Shown one piece after another: positions 31,114-37,657 of a stretch of 64,000 nucleotides of DNA. Below the pieces are notes generated by a model. The model did not search any database. It had not been told where the DNA came from and worked only from the letters and a program-made list of their open reading frames with translations. Location of the stretch: contig NZ_KB849786.1 of the NCBI RefSeq assembly GCF_000369045.1, forward strand, positions 541,906 through 605,905, written 5' to 3'. Numbering within the stretch: position 1 is the stretch's first letter; every line of letters begins with the position of its first letter. Both the position numbers and the translations under genes were made by a program. Source of the stretch: Acinetobacter pittii ATCC 19004 = CIP 70.29. Its GTDB lineage: Bacteria; Pseudomonadota; Gammaproteobacteria; Pseudomonadales; Moraxellaceae.

Positions 31114-32073
31114 ATGATTAGTCAGGTTAAATGTATTGGTTTTGGTGAAGAAGAAGCTAATCGAGTTGCACAAAATTTAGTAAATATTATTTATAAATTT
31201 AACTTTTTGGATTTAGATGGGTTAGATCATCTAATTATTGGAAGAAGCTTAAAAGATTATCATAATGGTTTAAAAGAGTTTAATAGCGATTTAACAGCAA
31301 CAACCGAAAATGGGACTGGTATAGCTATGTCTTTACCAATTTTTGATAAGGGAAAACTTATAGGCTATACAGTTGCTTTTTGTGCTGAAGCAGTTTTAAT
31401 ACCTTTGTTGGATGGTTTTGAAACTTTATCTAAGGAAAATAAAGATTATGAAGATATAATTGATTTAATGATACAAACTATTGCACATGAGCTTTGTCAT
31501 GTACATGTAGGCAAATATTATTTTAAAATTTTCTCAGATGTATTAGGTAAACGATCTTTTAGAAATAAATTAGATTCTATTAGAGGTAATACATTATTAA
31601 GATGTTTAGATGAGTTTAAAGTTTGTTCTTTGTGCTGTGGATATGGTCAAGATCCTGAACCAGGTTATGCAACATTATTAGAGGACTCCTTAACTGCCAT
31701 TGATGGGAATATTTCGAAGGTAAAAAATAATATAATTTATGGGGACTGGGGAGGCCTATGTGATGGTATATTTAAATATCTTTCACAAATTTTTGTTTTC
31801 TCAAGTTACTGTATAGGAACTTCATTAGGGAAAAATATCAAAATAACAGATTCATTGGGATTTAAAGTTGTCCGAGAAACTTGGTTTGAACCTTATTTTT
31901 TAGAGCTAAATAAAATTTTATTAGAGTTTAATAATGATTTGGAAGCAAATTTAGATGTTTATAGTATTGATAAGTACCAGAAAATAGGAGATTTATTGCA
32001 AGAAGTTGGTATCTATTTTAGGATAAAAGTTCAAGAAGCTGGAGAGAATACCTATGTTGAGCTACTTTCTTAA
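31114..32073 (+). CDS. Putative HExxH metallopeptidase-like protein of the accessory cassette
   Basis: A 319-residue protein I do not recognise as a named family. It has a HELCH motif (residues 125-129, in QTIAHELCHVHVGKYYF) preceded by a helix, which is the typical zinc-metallopeptidase helix arrangement. A plausible third ligand region is the acidic segment LRCLDEFKVCSLCCGY about 35 residues later; it is also cysteine-rich. There is no signal peptide or membrane segment. Base composition is much more AT-rich than in neighbouring core genes and many codons end in A or T, suggesting transfer. It is the first of three same-direction genes, 91 bp before the AbiTii gene. Roles could include toxin or regulator cleavage, as with ImmA/IrrE-type proteases, but that is only a hypothesis. 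Confidence 0.55.
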   Translation: MISQVKCIGFGEEEANRVAQNLVNIIYKFNFLDLDGLDHLIIGRSLKDYHNGLKEFNSDLTATTENGTGIAMSLPIFDKGKLIGYTVAFCAEAVLIPLLDGFETLSKENKDYEDIIDLMIQTIAHELCHVHVGKYYFKIFSDVLGKRSFRNKLDSIRGNTLLRCLDEFKVCSLCCGYGQDPEPGYATLLEDSLTAIDGNISKVKNNIIYGDWGGLCDGIFKYLSQIFVFSSYCIGTSLGKNIKITDSLGFKVVRETWFEPYFLELNKILLEFNNDLEANLDVYSIDKYQKIGDLLQEVGIYFRIKVQEAGENTYVELLS

Positions 32074-32164
32074 AGTTAGAAATGGTAGGACTGATTGATT
32101 CTAAAAAGGGTTTTAAAACTAGACTATTTATATAGACAGATTATTGCATAAGTAGGTAATTAAA

Positions 32165-33052
32165 TTGAGTGAGACATCTATAGTTTTACAATTGCAAGAG
32201 CTAGCAGTAGATCCTAATAGTAATATTGAAGAGCTATTAAATAAAGCACTTTTAGTAGCAAGAAAACTTAAAATTAAAAAATTTAGAAAATGGTGCGAGA
32301 ATGAACTTGAAGGATATGATAAAGAGAATATTCCAGATTATAGAGTAATTAAAGGGCAACTTAAGGTATTTAATCCGTACCATGGGCTCCAACCTTTTAT
32401 AATTCCTGATACATTAGATAGATTAGTAACTACTATTAAGATCAAACAATCAGTTGGTGAAATTAATAATTTACTAAGTCAGGAAGGTAATAGTTTTGAA
32501 AATGTTATTAGTAATGAAGCTAAGTCCAAATTAATGTCTATGCAAAAGGGATTTACTCAATTAGAACCAAGAGTCATTTTTGAAAGAAGTCAGCTTTTAA
32601 CTATACCTTCAAAATTAAGAAATATTATATTAAATTGGTCATTACAGCTCGAAGAGGACGGAATTTTGGGGGAAGGTATGAAGTTTTCAGAAAAGGAAAA
32701 AAAGGCCGCTATGTCAGTTAATAATTTTAATATTCAAAATATGCAAGGAGTTGTTGGTACTATCTCAGGTGGAACGGTAAATCAGAATAATCAAATGAAT
32801 ATCACAGAATATGATTTTGACTCTTTAGCAAAATATCTAATGGAAAATAAAGTTGGATATACTGATATACAAAAATTAGAGGCTGCTATTCAAGCAGATC
32901 CTAAACCCAAAAATTCTAAAAAATTAGGCGTAAATGTAAGTGAGTGGATCGCAAATATGATGGGAAAAGCTGCAAATGGTAGCTGGGAAATTGGTATTGC
33001 TACGGCAGGTACATTATTAGCTGAATCTATTTCAAAGTTTTATGGAATTTAG
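32165..33052 (+). CDS. AbiTii-domain protein (defence-associated)
   Basis: A 295-residue protein. Residues 1-180 match the AbiTii domain pattern: an N-terminal VLQLQELAVDPNSNIEELL, then KALLVARKLKIKKFRKWCEN and ELEGY, with IPDYRVIKGQL following. AbiTii domains are found in proteins linked to abortive infection and other antiphage loci. A low-complexity linker follows (GVVGTISGGTVNQNNQMN), then a helical region and a C-terminal hydrophobic helix (IGIATAGTLLAESISKF) that could insert in a membrane. The start is TTG, supported by AGGTAATTAAA upstream and by agreement with the family N-terminus. The gene is very AT-rich, like its two neighbours. Confidence 0.7.
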   Translation: MSETSIVLQLQELAVDPNSNIEELLNKALLVARKLKIKKFRKWCENELEGYDKENIPDYRVIKGQLKVFNPYHGLQPFIIPDTLDRLVTTIKIKQSVGEINNLLSQEGNSFENVISNEAKSKLMSMQKGFTQLEPRVIFERSQLLTIPSKLRNIILNWSLQLEEDGILGEGMKFSEKEKKAAMSVNNFNIQNMQGVVGTISGGTVNQNNQMNITEYDFDSLAKYLMENKVGYTDIQKLEAAIQADPKPKNSKKLGVNVSEWIANMMGKAANGSWEIGIATAGTLLAESISKFYGI

Positions 33053-33081
33053 CTATATTTGATTTGGATAGGAAATAAAAT

Positions 33082-33828
33082 TTGAAGCAGGCACTAGATT
33101 TTTTTAAAGAATATTTAAGTCTTTTTTTAATATTTCCCACAGTAATTGGTGGGCTATATCAAATAGTAAATATTATCTATTATGTCGGTTTTCCTTATGT
33201 AAGATTTTTTTCAGTAGCACAAGTTATTCCTGATGGAATCTTAGTAGGAATTTTTCTTATCTATTTTGTATTTGTGATTTCTATATTTACTGAAATGATT
33301 AAATTTTTTAATTGGAATGTGGATAATATTGGTGGTGTAAGAACTAAAGTATTTTATATAATTATTTTGTCTTTTGCGTTGATTTTACTTACTTTTAAGT
33401 TTTTGGAATCTAATCCAGAATCAATAATTACTTATATTTTTTATGATTTTCTGTTTTTAAATTTAATGGTTTTGGTTGTTTATATAATTACTTTATTGGT
33501 GATAAATATTAGTATTGATAATAGTTATAAAATTTTAGATTTTATATATTGGATTTTTTTAATTTCATATATAATTTCTATATCATTTTTGTTGGAAAAT
33601 AAAATTAAAGATTTGAATGATAAAATTATTAAGGATGAAAAATTTTATAACTCTCATATTCTTTTAGAAAAACTTGTTAAGAAAAGTGGAACATCAAATA
33701 TTTCACTACTTTATGCTAATAGAGATTATTTATTTTTTAGTATTAATAAAAATGGTATTACGCAAATTCTTGTAGAAGATGCTAAAAAATTGACATCTTT
33801 AGATGATGAAAAAAAAGATGAAGATTAA
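33082..33828 (+). CDS. Integral membrane protein of the accessory cassette
   Basis: A 248-residue protein with about five hydrophobic segments in residues 10-180 (for example ILVGIFLIYFVFVISIF and LMVLVVYIITLLVI). A charged soluble tail of about 65 residues ends in DDEKKDED. No known family was recognised. The start is TTG, preceded by AGGAAATAAAAT, and lies 29 bp after the AbiTii gene, so the two are probably one operon. The gene has the lowest GC content of the three and an almost pure A/T third position. A membrane partner beside an AbiTii protein would fit an effector or anchor role, but nothing in the sequence proves it. Confidence 0.6.
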   Translation: MKQALDFFKEYLSLFLIFPTVIGGLYQIVNIIYYVGFPYVRFFSVAQVIPDGILVGIFLIYFVFVISIFTEMIKFFNWNVDNIGGVRTKVFYIIILSFALILLTFKFLESNPESIITYIFYDFLFLNLMVLVVYIITLLVINISIDNSYKILDFIYWIFLISYIISISFLLENKIKDLNDKIIKDEKFYNSHILLEKLVKKSGTSNISLLYANRDYLFFSINKNGITQILVEDAKKLTSLDDEKKDED

Positions 33829-33831
33829 GCG

Positions 33832-33895
33832 ATAAACTCTAATAGCTTTATATGACTTTAAAAGCCCTAATCTATAATGGTTTAGGGCTTTTTTA
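33832..33895 (+). repeat. Right copy of 64-bp direct repeat with terminator
   Basis: The imperfect copy of 30673-30736 begins three bases after the stop codon of the membrane-protein gene. It includes a terminator stem AAAAGCCCTAA/TTTAGGGCTTTT with a T6 tract that ends the cassette transcript. The five mismatches are spread along the repeat, so the duplication is not very recent or came from a diverged donor. Confidence 0.85.
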
Positions 33896-34586
33896 TTGGT
33901 TTGAGATACAGCAATATATTGAATCCTATAAATTTACTAATTCATTCCTAATTCACAAAACCTACATACCCCTAAAAACCCACCTTTATAAACCCCTCTT
34001 AAACAATCACATATTCATTATTTATCCTTACTTTTTAATGATCTAATTTAAAACAAATGTCATTTTGTGTGCTTGACTGCAATAGGGCAGAGCACTATCC
34101 TTTGCCTGCTGGCCACATTGCCAGCCGGCTTTGACAGGCTGAATATTATCTCCCGCATCAGAGTTATTTCTTCTGAGGAATAGTCTTGTGTGGTAGCTAC
34201 TCGTCCCTTTCCCGTAGCGGTAGGACGGGAGAGGGACACCTTCGGGTGTGCTAGTTTGAGATAATACTAGTCTGTCAACCTTCTTCCGTTCTGCCACCAT
34301 AATTCTATAAATGTCTGGCAGAACTCCCAATAAAAAGGAGTTGGCTTTGCACATTCTTAATTTCTTGGCAGCGACTGCCAAAAGCTATAACGACACAACT
34401 TAAAAATTTAAAGCAGCTTGATGCCCTTTAGGGTTTTCAGGCTTTAAGTCATTACGGCTCAAAAAAACTTGCATTAACAATAAAACTTGAGATGTGCCAA
34501 GCACAGTCTTACGGCTTTGCTATGCCTTTTTTTCTCCCAAAAAAGTATCTCGTTTAGAAACAACAAGAATTTATAACGGTAAAAAT
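33896..34586. other. Structured block resembling a satellite/prophage Icd-ash region
   Basis: The first 150 bases are AT-rich with nothing recognisable. From about 34060 composition shifts sharply to higher GC. Strong hairpins follow: GCTGG/CCAGC near 34106-34123, a 13-bp stem (34203-34215 with 34225-34237, one G-T) and ACACC/GGTGT (34236-34249). A minus-strand frame across it encodes an Icd/ash-like peptide. The pattern recalls immunity-region fragments of P4-like satellites and of Acinetobacter prophages. No integrase or replication gene is present, so it is at most a remnant. Confidence 0.45.
34043..34354 (-). CDS. Possible Icd/ash-like small protein
   Basis: A 103-residue frame from ATG 34354 (a TTG at 34381 would add nine residues). 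The phrases LLGVLPDIYRIMVAERKKVD, RYGKGTSSYHTRLFLRRNNS, GDNIQPVKAGWQCGQQAKDS and a final HKMTFVLN look like the Icd-like/ash family of small phage- and satellite-encoded proteins. In P4, such frames overlap structured immunity RNA. The frame lies over the strong hairpins noted in this block, so the coding claim is weak and the conserved unit may be the RNA rather than the protein. Confidence 0.35.
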   Translation of the reverse strand: MCKANSFLLGVLPDIYRIMVAERKKVDRLVLSQTSTPEGVPLPSYRYGKGTSSYHTRLFLRRNNSDAGDNIQPVKAGWQCGQQAKDSALPYCSQAHKMTFVLN

Positions 34587-35141
34587 ATGCCAAATTTAGT
34601 TCTCTCAACACGTGCGATCCAAATCATTAATACATCGATTCATTTGTTTCATCATCACGGATTTCACACAGTGGGCATCGACCGAATCGTGAAAGAGTCT
34701 CACACTCCAAAAGCAACTTTTTATAACTACTTTCATTCTAAAGAGCGATTTATTGAAATCTGTTTGATCGTGCAAAAAGAACGCTTAAAAGAAAAAGTAG
34801 TCTCAATTGTTGAGTACGATCAAAGTACAAACGTGAAGGATAAACTTAAGAAACTTTATTTCTTACATAGCGATGTAGAAGGGCCATACTATTTATTATT
34901 TAAAGCAATTTTTGAAACGAAACTGACCTATCCAAAAGCCTATATCACCGCAGTGAGATATAGAACGTGGCTCATCAATGAAATTTATAGCCAGCTGAGA
35001 ACACTTAAAAACGATGCGACTTTTCAGGATGCCAAATTATTTTTATATATGATTGAAGGTACAATCATTCAACTTTTAAGCTCGGATGTGGCAATTGAGC
35101 GGGAAAAGGTGTTGGATTGTTTTTTGGCGGGGTTGGTTTAA
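34587..35141 (+). CDS. TetR family transcriptional regulator
   Basis: A 184-residue regulator. The N-terminal helix-turn-helix reads IINTSIHLFHHHGFHTVGID, then IVKESHTPKATFYNYFHSKE, with the TetR-typical YNYFHSKE end. The C-terminal ligand domain is helical and unassigned. The longer open frame to 34494 is rejected because ATG 34587 yields the canonical TetR N-terminus. No obvious target operon is adjacent; the next gene is a tiny membrane protein on the same strand. Confidence 0.85.
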   Translation: MPNLVLSTRAIQIINTSIHLFHHHGFHTVGIDRIVKESHTPKATFYNYFHSKERFIEICLIVQKERLKEKVVSIVEYDQSTNVKDKLKKLYFLHSDVEGPYYLLFKAIFETKLTYPKAYITAVRYRTWLINEIYSQLRTLKNDATFQDAKLFLYMIEGTIIQLLSSDVAIEREKVLDCFLAGLV

Positions 35142-35246
35142 TGCAACTTTTATTTATCAAAAAAACAACTTGTTTATTAAACATGACTCATATAATAAAT
35201 GGGAACACAACAAGCATCTCTATAGCTTGATCTAGGAGGTCGTTAT

Positions 35247-35492
35247 TTGAAGTTATTTACTATTATATTCACAGTAATTTTTTCTAGTATTGGACTCATT
35301 TGTTTAATCGCACTACTCAGAAATTTAAAAAATTATTCACCATCTGGTGAGCAGGATCATTCATCTGCTTTAACACATCATTTTCATGATAATAGTCCGA
35401 GTCATCATCATAGCTCTAGTTACTCAAATGACTGTTCCTCATCATCTTCAGATTCAGGAGGATGTGATGGCGGTGGTGGCGGGGGAGATTAA
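35247..35492 (+). CDS. Small membrane protein with Ser/His/Gly-rich tail
   Basis: An 81-residue protein with one N-terminal membrane segment (FTIIFTVIFSSIGLICLIALL). Its low-complexity tail is rich in His, Ser, Asp and Gly, with repeated HHH and SSSS clusters, two cysteines and a GGGGGGD end. The start is TTG, but a near-perfect AGGAGGT lies 8 nt upstream and a terminator follows, so it is probably expressed. The tail recalls metal-binding or YnfA/TPM-like glycine-rich ends, but no family was recognised. Confidence 0.6.
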   Translation: MKLFTIIFTVIFSSIGLICLIALLRNLKNYSPSGEQDHSSALTHHFHDNSPSHHHSSSYSNDCSSSSSDSGGCDGGGGGGD

Positions 35493-35493
35493 A

Positions 35494-35520
35494 AAAAGCC
35501 CTTTTATGCAAAGGGCTTTT
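35494..35520. terminator. Terminator between the small membrane protein gene and the pirin gene
   Basis: Stem AAAAGCCCTT/AAGGGCTTTT with a 7-nt loop, usable on both strands for these convergent genes. Confidence 0.85.
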
Positions 35521-35526
35521 GATCAT

Positions 35527-36213
35527 TTAAGGTAAATCGAACCAGATAAATTGACTGTCTTCAGTTGCGTGAATTGTCGCTTTATCTTCAAAAACTAAAG
35601 CATCGCCTGCTTTAACTTCTTGATCGCCAATGCGAACTACACCTGAAATCACGTGCACATAGTTCACTTTTTTAACCGTATCAACAGTTAACTCATGTCC
35701 TTTTTCCAACACGGCAGATTTTACTTCTGCATTTTGGCGAATATGCATTGGTGCATTTGCATCAGGTCCTGCAATTAAATGCCATTTGTTTGGATCCTTA
35801 CGCGGGTCAAGATTAATTTGCTGGTAATTTGGCTCTGCATCTCTTTCATCAGGAATAATCCAGATTTGTAGTAAATGTACAGGCGTGTCAGTGTTGTTGA
35901 TTTCACTGTGGGCAACACCTGTGCCGGCACTCATGAGTTGCCATTCACCTGCTTTAATCTGGCCTTCATTTCCCATCGTGTCGCGATGTGAAATTGCACC
36001 ATCTAACACACAGGTTAAGATTTCCATGTTGTCATGGGAGTGCGTACCAAAACCATTATGCGCATCAATCTGGTCGTCATTAATTACGCGTAGAGCGCTT
36101 ACACCCATATATTTAGGGTCGTACCAACTACCAAATGAAAAGCTATGATAAGACTCTAACCAGCCTGCTTTTACATGACCTCGATCTTCACTACGATGTA
36201 GATAAGCATTCAT
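35527..36213 (-). CDS. Pirin family protein (YhhW-like)
   Basis: A 228-residue bicupin protein. The N-terminal cupin carries the pirin metal ligands His58, His60 (GTHSHDNMEILTCVLDG), His102 and Glu104 (GTGVAHSEIN). The YHSFSFGSWYDP opening is typical of the YhhW subgroup, some of which are quercetin 2,3-dioxygenases. The physiological substrate is unknown. The gene is monocistronic, with a hairpin terminator on its 3' side and about 190 bp to the acinetobactin locus terminator on its 5' side. Confidence 0.93.
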   Translation of the reverse strand: MNAYLHRSEDRGHVKAGWLESYHSFSFGSWYDPKYMGVSALRVINDDQIDAHNGFGTHSHDNMEILTCVLDGAISHRDTMGNEGQIKAGEWQLMSAGTGVAHSEINNTDTPVHLLQIWIIPDERDAEPNYQQINLDPRKDPNKWHLIAGPDANAPMHIRQNAEVKSAVLEKGHELTVDTVKKVNYVHVISGVVRIGDQEVKAGDALVFEDKATIHATEDSQFIWFDLP

Positions 36214-36358
36214 GATCTAATCTCCCAAATTTTTTATTTATCTCTTGAGAAATATCTTAATGTTCTATAGAGGCTAGAAAAATAGGTTAACTGCAACATG
36301 TCGTTGCATAATTGATATGGTCGTATAGCTTTATATTTATAGATGTATGTTGACGCAT

Positions 36359-36380
36359 AAAAAAACCTGCACAAGGCAGG
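36359..36380 (-). terminator. Terminator of bauF
   Basis: Read on the minus strand, CCTGC/GCAGG is followed by seven T, 24 bp after the bauF stop codon. It marks the left end of the acinetobactin locus. Confidence 0.8.
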
Positions 36381-36403
36381 CTTTATTCAAATGATTGCTT
36401 ATC

Positions 36404-37264
36404 TTAGTTCGCTAAATCAAGGTCATCATATTCATTCAATGTCTTACCTTGCTGAATATGTTTCTGATAATGTTGAGCACGTAATATGTCTAGTTCTGAA
36501 CTTGATACGCCATCTCTCCAATAGCCAGCAATACGCACGTCATTTTTATTAAACTGTTTGTCTTCTAAAAAAAACTGGCGTAAAGCTCTGGCTTCTTTGC
36601 GTTCACAAGCCGCCCAAATCGTAATATTGTCATAAGTTTTTAGTGCAAATGCTGCTTTTAAAAGAAGACCTTTTTGTGGTGTGTGATGTTCTTTATGGAA
36701 CGAATGAATTTTGACATGGTCATGATGGGGTAATTGGCTAGCAATATCTTTTTCAAAACTCTCAATGAAAATATCCGCACTTACGCCATTTTCCCATTCA
36801 TTCAGTATCGAATATAACGCGGGTATGGCTGTATCGTCGGCAAACATGACCACATGTTTTTTATGTATGAAGTTGGGAATGAAATGAGGGCGGGGGCCAA
36901 TAAGCCCGATTTTTGTACCCACTTGAGCCGAATTAAGCCATTCCATTGCTGGACTTAAATCTTCATGTTTAACAAAATCAATTTCGATTTGAGTGTTTAC
37001 AGGGTTGAACGAACGGACCGTATAGACGCGTGAGATGGGTTGTCCCTCTGGCGGATTGCTCACAATTAAACGAATTGCCAAATTGGGAGCTTGCCAAAGC
37101 TCTGGTTGTAATGTGTTGATTTTTCCTTGAATTCTTACAATGGACGGATACGGCGTATGGATCGAGACGATGGTCATCTCAAGCTGTTCCATATCTTGTA
37201 GATGGTCTTTTTCTTTTAGTAAGTCGCCATATTCTTGTTTCGATTTTTCTGCAATTTTTGTCAT
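36404..37264 (-). CDS. bauF: Siderophore-interacting protein BauF (ferric-acinetobactin reductase)
   Basis: A 286-residue cytoplasmic flavoprotein of the siderophore-interacting protein family (ViuB/YqjH-like). The FAD-binding domain includes SRVYTVRSFNP and EIDFVKHE. The NAD(P)H-type domain includes KIGLIGPRPHF and VVMFADDTAIPALYSIL, and the end IAGYWRDGVSS is diagnostic. It is thought to release iron from imported ferric acinetobactin by reduction. The frame can extend to 37345, but MTKIAEKSKQEY at 37264 gives the expected length. It is divergent from basA, with two Fur-like sites between them. Confidence 0.95.
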   Translation of the reverse strand: MTKIAEKSKQEYGDLLKEKDHLQDMEQLEMTIVSIHTPYPSIVRIQGKINTLQPELWQAPNLAIRLIVSNPPEGQPISRVYTVRSFNPVNTQIEIDFVKHEDLSPAMEWLNSAQVGTKIGLIGPRPHFIPNFIHKKHVVMFADDTAIPALYSILNEWENGVSADIFIESFEKDIASQLPHHDHVKIHSFHKEHHTPQKGLLLKAAFALKTYDNITIWAACERKEARALRQFFLEDKQFNKNDVRIAGYWRDGVSSSELDILRAQHYQKHIQQGKTLNEYDDLDLAN

Positions 37265-37358
37265 ACATATAACCCAAGCTTCATGATTACTATAGAGCGT
37301 AATAATTGATATAGATGTAGTCTCTCTATTCATTACGATAACCAAGTTGGCTCTAAAT

Positions 37359-37377
37359 GTAAATAATAATCATTATT
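37359..37377. promoter_or_regulatory. Fur box upstream of bauF
   Basis: By eye 15 of 19 positions agree with the consensus GATAATGATAATCATTATC, with an intact ATAATCATTAT core. Confidence 0.75.
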
Positions 37378-37517
37378 AATTGTGGTTTTTAGATCATAAA
37401 TATAGACCTCTAAGCGATTAGACCTAAGGTTAAAAATTATCTTATTGTTTTGATATTTATTATTTTTTATAAAGTGCTTTTAAAGGGGGGAAATTGATAT
37501 TTCTCACAATATTAATT

Positions 37518-37536
37518 GTAAATGATTATCATTTGT
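37518..37536. promoter_or_regulatory. Fur box upstream of basA
   Basis: 13 of 19 consensus positions by eye, centred on AAATGATTATCATTT, 122 bp before the basA start codon. Confidence 0.7.
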
Positions 37537-37657
37537 ATTATTGTGCTGAGATATCTATTATTCGAACAAACAGCGATAAAGACGACATTTTTATAACTTT
37601 GTTTTGAATATTAGGTGGGGTGGTATTGCATAAAGAATAGGGTGAGGACCAAGATAA

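Larger units (their letters stand above)
37265..37657. other. bauF/basA divergent regulatory region
   Basis: A stretch of 393 bases with no gene. It holds two Fur-box-like sites (37359-37377 and 37518-37536), so each divergent promoter has its own. A GAGGA ribosome-binding site for basA lies at its right end. Confidence 0.7.

Noticed and set aside
33852..34046. 64-residue plus-strand frame after the cassette
   Set aside because: It starts inside the right repeat and reads through the terminator stem; no ribosome-binding site and no family resemblance.
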